Positions 8,901 to 17,885 of a DNA stretch of 64,000 nt are shown piece after piece. This DNA comes from Cyanobacterium sp. Dongsha4. Its GTDB lineage: Bacteria > Cyanobacteriota > Cyanobacteriia > Cyanobacteriales > Cyanobacteriaceae. How positions within the stretch are numbered: position 1 is the stretch's first letter; each line of letters starts with the position of its first letter. Under the pieces are notes generated by a model that saw only the letters and a list, made by a program, of their open reading frames with translations, was not told the DNA's origin and made no database searches. The translations under genes were made by a program, and so were the position numbers. Location: contig NZ_CP084098.1 in the NCBI RefSeq assembly GCF_036345015.1, positions 3,175,326 to 3,239,325 of the forward strand, written 5' to 3'.

Positions 8901-10238
8901 ATGTCATCCCTGAAAAAACTAGCTATTCGTGGAGCTCTTTGGACTTTTATCGGTTATGGCAGTAGTCAAATATTACGTTTAGGAAGCAATTTAATCTTGA
9001 CTCGCCTACTTGTGCCTGAAGTATTTGGCTTAATGGCTTTAGTTAACACCTTTATTATAGGTTTAAACTTATTTTCCGATGTCGGTATAAATCCCAGTAT
9101 TATTCAAAATCGAAAAGGAGAAGAACCAGAATTTTATAACACGGCATGGACATTACAAGTTATTAGAGGTTTTGGAATTTGGATTGCTTGTATTGCTATT
9201 GCCTATCCAGTTTCTATTTTTTATGAAAATCCTGAACTAAAATGGCTTATTCCTATTTTGGGGTTAAATTCTATCGTCAGTGGCTTTCAATCAACTTCTC
9301 TACCTTTACTTAGCAAAAGAGTTAAAGTCTCTATTAGCACTTCATTTGAGCTAGTAGTACAACTTATTTCTCTGACTATCATGGTACTCCTAGTTTGGTT
9401 TTATCGTAGTATTTGGTCTTTAGTTATTGCTTCGATTATTTCCCAAATAGTTAGAACTATTATTAGTCATAAATTAATACCCGAAGTCAAAAATAGATTC
9501 ACTTGGGATCAAGAATCTTTAAAAGAGTTATTTTCTTTTGGCAAATGGATTTTTATTTCCACTGCTATTACTTTTTTTGCTATGCAGAGCGATCGCCTCA
9601 TCTTAGGACGACTATTTCCCATAGAAATACTAGGTATTTATACTATCGCTTTTACTTTCGCAGATATTCCTATCGGAGTTATCAATAGAATCAACGGTTC
9701 TGTGGTATTTCCTGTGGTTTCTCAATTGAAGGATTTATCAAGACAAGAATTAAGACAAAAAATTATTGAGAAAAGAAAACTTATACTGATTCTAGGTATT
9801 ACTTTGGTGGTGTTATTAACCTGTTCTGGAGATTTATTGGTTTTAAATTTGTATGATGAGCGATATAAAGACGCAGCTTGGATGCTACAAATTTTAGCAG
9901 TAGGTATTTGGCCCAATTTATTAGCCGTCACCATGAGAAGTGTGCAATTAGGAATCGGTAAACCAATGTATGGTGCTTATGGCTATTTATTAAAATTTAT
10001 TTATATGGTGGTCATGTTACCCTTTGTTACGAATATTATGGGAATATTCGGTGCAATTTTAGTAATTGCCTTTAATGATATTCCTTTCTATATAGCTGTT
10101 CAATATGGCTTGTGGAAAGAAGAATTGTTAACAATTAAACAAGATTTTTGGGCAACGTTGTTTTTGATTTTCTTGATTAGTATAATTCTTTTTATCAGAT
10201 ATTATTTAGGTTTAAATTTAACTCTACCTAGTAATTGA
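8901..10238 (+). CDS. Polysaccharide flippase (Wzx-like, MOP superfamily)
   Basis: 445 residues with about 12-14 hydrophobic segments spread along the chain. The N-terminus (ALWTFIGYGSSQILRLGSNLILTRLL) and the GIYTIAFTFADIPIGVINRI region are typical of the Polysacc_synt_3 branch of Wzx-type lipid-linked oligosaccharide exporters. The family flips undecaprenyl-linked repeat units from the cytoplasmic to the periplasmic face. It starts the plus-strand block wzx-GT61-wzy-acylation, with short gaps between genes, which supports a Wzx/Wzy-dependent exopolysaccharide pathway. No Wzc/Wza export partner is visible in this window. Confidence 0.85.
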   Translation: MSSLKKLAIRGALWTFIGYGSSQILRLGSNLILTRLLVPEVFGLMALVNTFIIGLNLFSDVGINPSIIQNRKGEEPEFYNTAWTLQVIRGFGIWIACIAIAYPVSIFYENPELKWLIPILGLNSIVSGFQSTSLPLLSKRVKVSISTSFELVVQLISLTIMVLLVWFYRSIWSLVIASIISQIVRTIISHKLIPEVKNRFTWDQESLKELFSFGKWIFISTAITFFAMQSDRLILGRLFPIEILGIYTIAFTFADIPIGVINRINGSVVFPVVSQLKDLSRQELRQKIIEKRKLILILGITLVVLLTCSGDLLVLNLYDERYKDAAWMLQILAVGIWPNLLAVTMRSVQLGIGKPMYGAYGYLLKFIYMVVMLPFVTNIMGIFGAILVIAFNDIPFYIAVQYGLWKEELLTIKQDFWATLFLIFLISIILFIRYYLGLNLTLPSN

Positions 10239-10305
10239 TTTTTCATTAACTAAAATTATATTTCTACTAGAAAAATAATAAATTAAAGGAAAGTTAAAAA
10301 AATCC

Positions 10306-11301
10306 ATGGACAAACAAATCAAGATGGTTCCAGAAGGTGTTAATAAGATAGATAATCTTAAGATTTTTTCCTATCCCACGAGATTAGCCGCCGCTTGGAA
10401 AGCTGATATATTAGAAATCAATATACCGTCTTATGAAATTTATCGTCCTGCGATCGAAATTGTGACAGAAGAAGGCATTAGTAATACATCAAAAACAGGA
10501 AATATTCTAAAAAAAATTTATGCAAAAATATCCGCCCCCATAGAATTAGGTGATAAATATTTTCTTGATACTCGCTATGAGACTGATAAAAATATTGCTC
10601 ATATACTCAAAAATATCGCTCCTGGTTTATTGGCTTCCAAACATTTTCCCCCAAAGATTCCAGAAATTACAGTGGTTTTAAAAGCTAATGCGTGTGAAAT
10701 GGCAAAAACAGCTTATCAACTCCTTGGGTTTCCTGTTCTGTGTACAGACAAAAATGTTAAAGGTAAAGTTATTACCGCTCCCACAGGACGATTTGGACAA
10801 TATGAGATATGGTATCCCGAACTTTTTGGGAAATTATCTTTTGAGGGATATATTGCGGATACTCCGAAAAGGGTTTTTATTTCTCGCAAGGGAAACAGAG
10901 GTTTAACCAATGAATCAGATATAGAAGATCTTTTACAAGATTATGGTTTTAAAAAATTTTACTACGAAGATATACCTATCCCTCTACAATGGTCAATTAC
11001 TAGGAATGCGGAAATGATGGTTGCTATACATGGTGCGGCTTTAGGCAGTCTTGTCTTCAATCAAAAGAGATTAAAATTAATCGAACTGTTTCACCCTGGT
11101 TATGTGACTCATGCTTTTAGGCAAATGACTTATGCTGTGGGAGGAAGTTGGTGCGGAGTTACAGGGCAAATCACAGAAAATGTAATTAAAGAGTTAGACT
11201 TTAATCACAAAGCGAGGGCTTTTGCAATGTCCCCTACAACTATAGATATTAAATCCTTGACAATGGCACTAGATTACATGAAAGTTAACAAAGTAAACTA
11301 A
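10306..11301 (+). CDS. GT61-family glycosyltransferase
   Basis: 331 residues, soluble. The C-terminal half carries the DUF563/GT61 hallmark (MMVAIHGAALGSLVFNQ ... KLIELFHPGY), preceded by PKRVFISRKGNRGLTNE. GT61 enzymes move a sugar from a nucleotide sugar to a polysaccharide or glycoprotein. AAAGGA lies 13 bases before the ATG. The frame stays open after its TAA (11299-11301) for 36 further codons to a second TAA at 11410-11412, ending KAEQMKVLERWNYD, so the present stop may be recent. The core motif is complete without that tail. Donor and acceptor sugars cannot be read from sequence. Confidence 0.8.
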   Translation: MDKQIKMVPEGVNKIDNLKIFSYPTRLAAAWKADILEINIPSYEIYRPAIEIVTEEGISNTSKTGNILKKIYAKISAPIELGDKYFLDTRYETDKNIAHILKNIAPGLLASKHFPPKIPEITVVLKANACEMAKTAYQLLGFPVLCTDKNVKGKVITAPTGRFGQYEIWYPELFGKLSFEGYIADTPKRVFISRKGNRGLTNESDIEDLLQDYGFKKFYYEDIPIPLQWSITRNAEMMVAIHGAALGSLVFNQKRLKLIELFHPGYVTHAFRQMTYAVGGSWCGVTGQITENVIKELDFNHKARAFAMSPTTIDIKSLTMALDYMKVNKVN

Positions 11302-11474
11302 GACGTATCTAGTTTGCAATCTCTCCCTTTTGAGGGATTTGATGCAACCAATATGGATATGGACAAAAAAGCGGAACAAATGAAGGTTTTAGAAAGATGG
11401 AATTATGACTAAAGTTTTACTCGATCGCACCTTTTTCAGAATTTTTCCATATACTGAATGTTTTTTTTAATATT

Positions 11475-12872
11475 ATGAGTCCTCAAGCCCAATTAGCGAT
11501 GATTCTATGGCTACCAATAGTTTTATATTTATTCAATAAGTTTCCTCCGAGAAAGGCTGTAATTGTGAGTTTTTTGGGAGGATTATTATTTTTGCCCCAA
11601 AAGGCAGGTTTTGCTTTACCTCTCATTCCAGACTATGAAGGCATGGTTGCTACTTGCTATGGTATCTTTATCGGTATCATGATTTATGATTCAGAAGTAT
11701 TTAAACGATTTGAACTCAAATGGATTGACTATCCCATGATTTTATTCGGTATCGCTCCTTTATTTTCTTCTTTGACTAATAGTTTAGGTTTATATGATGG
11801 CATTAATTCATCCATCACTCAAACGGTACAATGGGGAATGCCTTATTTTTTGGGGCGATTATATCTGAATAATTTATCAGTGTTAAAAGAATTGGCAATC
11901 AGTATTGTTAAAGCCGGATTAGTGTATGCACCTTTATGTCTTTATGAGAGTCGCTTTAGTCCTCAATTACATAGTAAAGTTTATGGTTATTTTCCCCATT
12001 CTTTTGCTCAAACCATGAGATTCGGGGGGTGGAGACCTCAAGTTTTTATGCAACACGGTTTAATGGTAGGTTTATTCATGATGATGACCGCTCTTGTGGC
12101 AATTTGGTTATGGCAGGGTAGAGTTGTTACTAAAATTTGGCGTATCCCAATTCAGTGGGTAGTCGTTATTCTATTCGTAACTGTTATTCTGAATAAGTCA
12201 ACCGGTGCTTATGTTTTAATGGCTATAGGGTTGATCATTTTATTTTCCGCTAAATGGTTTCGTCTTAGTTTACCTTTAATTTTTGTCTTGTTAGGAATTA
12301 CGGCGTATTTACTTCTCGCATCCACTGGCAATTTACACACAGAAAATATTATCGATTTTTTACATCAATTTTTCCCTGAAGATAGAATTCAATCCTTAGA
12401 ATTTCGTTTCGATAATGAAGAATTGTTGGGAGAAAAAGCAAGAGAAAGAATATTATTTGGTTGGGGAGGATGGGGCAGAAACCGTGTTTATGCAGAAAAT
12501 TGGGCCGGAGAAATAGAGAATATATCGGTGACAGATAGCTTATGGATTATTGTTTTTGGTATTAATGGGTTATTTGGGCTAATTACCCTCACAATGTCAT
12601 TATTGTTACCCGTTGTTTATTTGATTATTCGTTATCCTGTCAATACATGGTTAAGTCCAAAAGTTTCATCTGCTATAGTTTTGGGGGTATGTTTAACCTT
12701 ATTTGTGTTCGACTGTTTGTTAAATGCTATGTTTAATCCCATTTTTCCACTGATTAGTGGCGGTTTATCGGGATTATTTATCTATTCCCCTCAATTATCG
12801 ACACGAAAAAATCTACGTAAAATTAGGGTAAAAAGGGGAAAACAAATTATTCCCACTCCCATCGATAAATAA
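11475..12872 (+). CDS. O-antigen ligase/Wzy-like polysaccharide polymerase
   Basis: 465 residues with about 10-12 membrane segments and a hydrophilic periplasmic-type loop (about residues 285-340) before LFGWGGWGRNRVY. This is the architecture of Wzy polymerases and O-antigen ligases, which join lipid-linked repeat units on the periplasmic side. Sequence conservation in the family is low, so the call rests on topology, the GWGGWGRNR loop and the position directly after the flippase and glycosyltransferase. Polymerase and ligase roles cannot be told apart here. Confidence 0.7.
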   Translation: MSPQAQLAMILWLPIVLYLFNKFPPRKAVIVSFLGGLLFLPQKAGFALPLIPDYEGMVATCYGIFIGIMIYDSEVFKRFELKWIDYPMILFGIAPLFSSLTNSLGLYDGINSSITQTVQWGMPYFLGRLYLNNLSVLKELAISIVKAGLVYAPLCLYESRFSPQLHSKVYGYFPHSFAQTMRFGGWRPQVFMQHGLMVGLFMMMTALVAIWLWQGRVVTKIWRIPIQWVVVILFVTVILNKSTGAYVLMAIGLIILFSAKWFRLSLPLIFVLLGITAYLLLASTGNLHTENIIDFLHQFFPEDRIQSLEFRFDNEELLGEKARERILFGWGGWGRNRVYAENWAGEIENISVTDSLWIIVFGINGLFGLITLTMSLLLPVVYLIIRYPVNTWLSPKVSSAIVLGVCLTLFVFDCLLNAMFNPIFPLISGGLSGLFIYSPQLSTRKNLRKIRVKRGKQIIPTPIDK

Positions 12873-13114
12873 AATGATGACGAAAGAAAAATACGAGCAA
12901 TACTAAATAGTAATATAATAAACATTCTGAATTCTGAATTTAAACTCTTGAAATCTATTGTTAATACGACATACCGTGCGAAAACTGGGTTATATTATTT
13001 AGGTAAAATGTTGACTGCTCACGGCGGAATTTTTTGTGTTGGAGACAGAAAAGTATTAGTGGGCATGACAGCCTAGAACGTAAATTTATTTTAAAATAAA
13101 GCATTGTAAATACT

Positions 13115-15769
13115 ATGACGTTTTTCGAAAATAACCCAACAGAATATAGATCAACGTGGTCAGGCAACAGGAAAGTTACAGGGATCGTCTCCGTTAATTC
13201 TCTTGACTTTGTTAAGAATATTTTTCAGAGTTACCAAAATGATTACATCGTCGTTCTTCTCAACAGTAAAGAAGATGAAAAAAGAATAAATGATACAGGA
13301 GTATCGAAAATAATTAGTCCCAAAATAGAGTTTGGATGGAGTAAACTTAAACTCCACCCCCGTCATGATAATAATATTGCTCAAATTGCTTTTACTTCCG
13401 GAACCACAGGACAACCGAAAGGAGTTATACTTACCCATGAAGCACTTAACGATGTGGTTTCAAGACTTAATGAAATAATGAGTGTGGACTCTAGTATAAG
13501 AGAATATGTAGGCGTCCCAGTAAATTACTCTTTCGGTTTTGGAAGATGTCGTGCAGTAGCTACGGCTGGAGGGGAATTTTATCTCCCTGAGAACGGTTTT
13601 AATCCTTTGGAAATTAGAGATATGCTTTTAGACGGAGCAATTAATGCTATTTCAGCAGTGCCGAGCTTATGGCGTTCATTGTTTCAGTGTCAGGATATTT
13701 TTGGCCATGAGACGAAAAATGTTAAATGGATTGAGATTGGTAGTCAATACATGAGTCAGAAAGAAAAAGAAAAATTATGTCATCTTTTTCCTCAAGCAAC
13801 GATTGTACAACATTATGGTTTAACAGAAGCCTCAAGAACTACTTTTTTAAGAATAGATCAAACAGAAGGAAAATATCTCGAATCCGTTGGCAACGTTTAT
13901 GGACAAACAAAAATCAAAATCTCCGAAGAAGGTAAAATCATGATTAAAGGACCTCATGTTGCACAAACTCTTCTAGTTAATGGAGTGGAAATTAACAATA
14001 CCGATGAGCAAGGATGGTTAACGACAGGGGATTTCGGTAAAATAGAGGATGACTACTTATATTATTTAGGTAGAGCTGATGATTTAATTAACTGTGGTGG
14101 GTTCAAAATACCTCCTGATGAGATTGAAAGATATATTCGAGAAAAACTCAAGATTCAATCGGGCATTGTCGTAACAAAGGTTGCTGATGTCATGAGAGGT
14201 GAAGCCATTTTAGTGGCGATACTTGAAGATTCTGGTTTAAATCGGGGGGATGTTAAAAATGCGGCAGTGGATGCGATCGCACAGTATAATATTCATAGTG
14301 CAGATGCGGTAAAAGTCATGGAGTTAGATAGTTTTCCTAGTACCGCAACAGGAAAAATCAAGAGAAAAGAAATTACGAAACTATTTGAGTCAAATATCGT
14401 AGAACATAGAACAGAATCTCAACAACAGGATAAAGAAAATAATTTAATTTCTGAGAGTGAAAAAGAAATTATTAAGGTGTGGAAGGAAGTTTTAGGAGTG
14501 GATAAAATTGACATAAATAGTAACTTTTTCCAAATGGGAGGAGATTCTTTAACCGCCATTTCTGTAATGGTAAAAATGGAACAATTGGGAATTTCAAGGG
14601 ATATAGTCAAGGGAATGTTACAAGGTTTAACAGTCCGAGAATTAGCTATGCGCATCGAAGAATCTCAAAATACCGAAAATCTCAAAGTGTCTCATACCAT
14701 TTCTAATGTTTATACGCAAACAGGAATGAATATTAATATAATTAGAGGCATTTTAGTTTTGTGTGTTATAATGGGACACTGGTCAGAGGGTTTTTTCAAC
14801 AAACTACCCGAAGTAATAGGTTCAACTCTCGCTCCTTTTATTGCCAATCTTTTTGCGGCGGGAACTCCTGGATTTGCGGTTATTTACGGAGTTTCTACTG
14901 GTTATTCTTTGTTTTCTGTCTATCAAAATGATCGTCAACGCTTCCAGAAAGTAGTATCTACCACTTTAAATTTATTGATTGGCGGTGTTCTAATTTTAGC
15001 TATAACCGAAATTACTGCTAAATTTTTACAAGGAGAATTGAACACGTTTACAGATATAACCAATTCTTTTTATTCAGTAATAAGTTATTATTTATTGATA
15101 ACTGCAACCATAAGTTTATGGTTTAAACTACTAAGCAAATTTAGGAACCCATCCGTGGTTGCTATTTGTCTAAGTGTTTTTCTCTACTGTTCTTACTATT
15201 ACATATTTCAGCCGTTATCATCATATCGACAGGAAGGTTTGATAGAATTAGGTAAGATTTTAATTTCTGCAAAGTATAGCTATTTTAACTTAGTAGCTGG
15301 TACACTGGGTGGCATTGGCATTGGCATAAGAATTAGAGAAAACATGGAGAAAAATCCTATACCCCTTGATTTTCTATGGATTGGTCTTGCCTTGGTTGGT
15401 GCTGCTTTTGTGACATCATCTCATGGTGGAATGTTTGAAAGTTGGTGGATATGGCCTCGTCCGATCTGGATTTGGACTTGGTTATTTTATACAGGTCTAA
15501 TTATGATCGGTTTAAGATTTATTCAACAAGTTTTAGCTAAGTATAATCAATTTCCTCCAAAATATAAATTTGTCTTCCAGTTTTTTTCCAGCATCGGTAT
15601 TTTGGCTTTTCCTTTTTTCATCACCCAAGACTTAGTTTTGCCTTTGAAAGATACGTTGGACGTATTTGGAGTACCAAGCATTATTTCTTTAGCCGTTGTT
15701 ATGTTGATGTTTTTTGGATCGTCGATTTTCTTGTTCAAAAAAGTTTATAGCGTTAATTACAGTTGGTGA
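13115..15769 (+). CDS. Adenylation-carrier-membrane acyltransferase fusion (acyl-AMP ligase + PCP + AT3-like)
   Basis: 884 residues joining three activities. Residues 1-435 are an ANL adenylation domain: A3 loop TSGTTGQPKG at 94-103, a TTGDF motif, and the terminal lysine K414 in TATGKIKRKEI. The N-terminus is about 50-80 residues shorter than usual. Residues about 445-520 are a carrier domain with phosphopantetheine serine S478 in FFQMGGDSLTA. Residues about 537-884 are about ten membrane segments opening with IRGILVLCVIMGHW. R544 and H555 show the Arg-x10-His spacing of acyltransferase-3 (OafA-type) enzymes. The likely course is ATP activation of an acid, loading on the carrier, then transfer to a sugar at or across the membrane. 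The acid is unknown. The polysaccharide context supports glycan acylation. Confidence 0.8.
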   Translation: MTFFENNPTEYRSTWSGNRKVTGIVSVNSLDFVKNIFQSYQNDYIVVLLNSKEDEKRINDTGVSKIISPKIEFGWSKLKLHPRHDNNIAQIAFTSGTTGQPKGVILTHEALNDVVSRLNEIMSVDSSIREYVGVPVNYSFGFGRCRAVATAGGEFYLPENGFNPLEIRDMLLDGAINAISAVPSLWRSLFQCQDIFGHETKNVKWIEIGSQYMSQKEKEKLCHLFPQATIVQHYGLTEASRTTFLRIDQTEGKYLESVGNVYGQTKIKISEEGKIMIKGPHVAQTLLVNGVEINNTDEQGWLTTGDFGKIEDDYLYYLGRADDLINCGGFKIPPDEIERYIREKLKIQSGIVVTKVADVMRGEAILVAILEDSGLNRGDVKNAAVDAIAQYNIHSADAVKVMELDSFPSTATGKIKRKEITKLFESNIVEHRTESQQQDKENNLISESEKEIIKVWKEVLGVDKIDINSNFFQMGGDSLTAISVMVKMEQLGISRDIVKGMLQGLTVRELAMRIEESQNTENLKVSHTISNVYTQTGMNINIIRGILVLCVIMGHWSEGFFNKLPEVIGSTLAPFIANLFAAGTPGFAVIYGVSTGYSLFSVYQNDRQRFQKVVSTTLNLLIGGVLILAITEITAKFLQGELNTFTDITNSFYSVISYYLLITATISLWFKLLSKFRNPSVVAICLSVFLYCSYYYIFQPLSSYRQEGLIELGKILISAKYSYFNLVAGTLGGIGIGIRIRENMEKNPIPLDFLWIGLALVGAAFVTSSHGGMFESWWIWPRPIWIWTWLFYTGLIMIGLRFIQQVLAKYNQFPPKYKFVFQFFSSIGILAFPFFITQDLVLPLKDTLDVFGVPSIISLAVVMLMFFGSSIFLFKKVYSVNYSW

Positions 15770-15935
15770 TTTCAATTAATGACAATTAGAAATTTAAAAA
15801 TGTCCTAACTAATCTGGCTTTTGCTATCGTGTTCTAATTTTGTTCTGGGTAAATCAAGGGGATCTATATTTTTACAAGTTTATCCAATCCACATTAAGTG
15901 ATTTTTGTCAATGGGAAACTGGTATTATTTATAAA
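15770..15935. other. Spacer before IS982 left end
   Basis: Short AT-rich stretch between the fusion gene and the IS982 left repeat. Several frames are open but none carries a recognisable protein. It may be the remains of a gene broken by the insertion. Confidence 0.4.
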
Positions 15936-16788
15936 AACCTCAGTTTTGGATAAGAAAACAGGCAGATAGTAAGCTGAGTATAGCAAACCATCAACTAACT
16001 ATTGCCCTATGTTTAATTTAGATTATTTATTTTGTCATGTCGATGATTTCTGCCAACAATTTGAACCTCAATGGCAACAAAAACTTATCTCTCATGGTGC
16101 TGTCCAACGTGTTCGAACTAAAAGTCTGTGTTTAAGTGAAATTATGACTATTCTCATTGCTTTTCACCAAAATCATTACCGTAATTTCAAACATTTTTAT
16201 CTTAATCACGTTCAACAATCTTGGACTTGGGCTTTTCCCAAACTTCCCATTTATCCCTCTTTTGTCAAACTCCGCAAACATTTGCAATTTCTGGATTCTG
16301 GAACTATGGTATATCAATTGATCGATAGAATCTTTAATACTATAAAATCAATCAAAACTTTAAATTAAGAAATTTAATCATGTAGTATATTTTTAGCCTT
16401 AGTTACCAAGCCACTTGAAAATATTTAATAATAGTTAAAATCGGAAACTGACAAAAGAGGGTTATAGAGGTTATGTCTCACAAAAATTAGCTACAAAGCT
16501 ACTGAAAGATTTTGTTGGCATTGAGTTTTTTGCCAAACCCAGAGGTAATATGAAGAACAAATTAATGAGACTTCATGACAAACTTTTATCTCGGAAACGA
16601 GTGATTGTCGAAACAATAAATGATCAGCTCGAAAATATATCACAAATAGAACATTCTGGTCATCGTTCACCAATAAATTTTTGTGTCAATATATTACGTG
16701 GGTTAACCGCATATTGTCATCAACCAAAAAAGCCCCACTTTCCCTTAGAATGGATTTTACCTCAATCTGCTTAACCAAAACTCAGGTT
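15936..16788 (+). mobile_element. Decayed IS982-family insertion sequence
   Basis: The left end AACCTCAGTTTTGGATAAG (15936-15954) is an imperfect inverted repeat of the right end CTTAACCAAAACTCAGGTT (16770-16788), 17 of 19 bases. It encloses a transposase reading frame with its centre missing. Length is about 853 bp against roughly 1 kb for intact IS982 elements. I could not see a convincing target duplication. It sits between the acylation gene and the sulfotransferase gene of the polysaccharide locus. Confidence 0.8.
16009..16774 (+). pseudogene. IS982 transposase, internally deleted
   Basis: The first part (16009-16368, 119 codons) gives the IS982 N-terminus (MFNLDYLFCHVDDFCQQFEP). The last part, read in another frame from about 16450 to 16774, gives KEGYRGYVSQKLATKLLKDF ... 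LLSRKRVIVETINDQLENIS, including the conserved glutamate region. The central portion with the catalytic aspartates is lost and replaced by stop-filled sequence, so no active enzyme can be made. Confidence 0.85.
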
Positions 16789-16828
16789 AACTTAAACAAT
16801 AGTAATAATCAAAATCAAAGATAAATTT

Positions 16829-17767
16829 ATGATCAGAAAACCTTTTTTCTTAGTTGGTGCAGAAAGATCTGGTACAACCTTGCTGCGTTTGATGTTGAAT
16901 CATCACCCTGAAATCTCGTGGGTGCAAGAGTTTGAATACTCAGTTGATTTGGTCACAGATAATGGTCAGTTTCCGTCTTTAAATGCTTATTATGATTGGT
17001 TGGAAACTCATCGTATTTTTCAATCTATGGAGTTTTCTATTGATAAAAATTTAGATTATTCCGAATTAGTTGATAGCTTTCTCTTACAAATATATAACCC
17101 CACTGAACATAAAATTATCGGTGCAACGGTACATCGTCACTTTGATCGCATCTTATCTATTTGGAATGACGCTTGTTTTATCCATTTAATTCGGGACCCC
17201 CGTGATGTAGCTCGTTCTTGTATTGGTATGGGCTGGAGTGGTAATGTATGGTATGGGTGCGATCGCTGGTTAGAAGCGGAAATACTTTGGGATAAATTAA
17301 AAAACAAGATTTCTCCTGATCGATATATTGAAATTCGCTATGAGGACTTAATTAAAGATCCTGTTAAGATTCTAACTTTTGTTTGCAATTTTATGGGGCT
17401 TGATTATCATGAACAAATGTTAAATTATGATGAAAATACCACTTATAGCACTCCTGATCCGAAATTAATACAACAATGGAAAAAGAAACTTTCTGATTTA
17501 GAAATTCAATTAGTTGAATCCAAAGTAGGCTTTTTATTAGTTGATAAGGGCTATGAATTAAGTAATTTACCTTCTATTAATCCAGATCAATTTCAGCGTC
17601 AACAATTAAAAATAGAAGATTGGTTATATAGAGTTAAATTTAGGCTTAATAGACTAGGATTATCGTTGTTTATAGCCGATTTTTTATCCCGTAAACTAGG
17701 TTTAAATTCATGGCAAAAACAAATCAAGTTGCAAATAAACGAAATCGAGAAAAAATACTTAAAGTAA
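16829..17767 (+). CDS. PAPS-dependent sulfotransferase
   Basis: 312 residues. The N-terminal FFLVGAERSGTTLLRLML is the 5'-phosphosulfate-binding loop of sulfotransferases, and FIHLIRDPRDVARSCIGMGW is the 3'-phosphate-binding element. Enzymes of this family move sulfate from PAPS to hydroxyl groups of sugars or other acceptors. It starts 40 bp after the IS982 remnant, in the same direction as the polysaccharide genes. Sulfated exopolysaccharides are known from cyanobacteria, so a glycan acceptor is the likeliest reading, by context only. The C-terminal about 60 residues are basic and not diagnostic. Confidence 0.85.
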   Translation: MIRKPFFLVGAERSGTTLLRLMLNHHPEISWVQEFEYSVDLVTDNGQFPSLNAYYDWLETHRIFQSMEFSIDKNLDYSELVDSFLLQIYNPTEHKIIGATVHRHFDRILSIWNDACFIHLIRDPRDVARSCIGMGWSGNVWYGCDRWLEAEILWDKLKNKISPDRYIEIRYEDLIKDPVKILTFVCNFMGLDYHEQMLNYDENTTYSTPDPKLIQQWKKKLSDLEIQLVESKVGFLLVDKGYELSNLPSINPDQFQRQQLKIEDWLYRVKFRLNRLGLSLFIADFLSRKLGLNSWQKQIKLQINEIEKKYLK

Positions 17768-17885
17768 CGAGTCAATAATTAGATGTTTTGGTTACAAACT
17801 ACTATTAATATTTAATAGAAATTAAAGTGTTTTATTTAGAAAAAAACTTTAGAATGATGGTTTTAATGTTTTCTGGTAATAATCA

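Noticed and set aside
13008-13076. 22-codon ORF before the acylation fusion (MLTAHGGIFCVGDRKVLVGM...)
   Set aside because: No match to the missing N-terminus of the adenylation domain; likely chance.
13115-15769. Fusion gene as a 5'-truncated pseudogene
   Set aside because: Although the A domain is short at the N-terminus, the A3 loop, K414, carrier serine and membrane motif are all intact over 884 codons without a frameshift.
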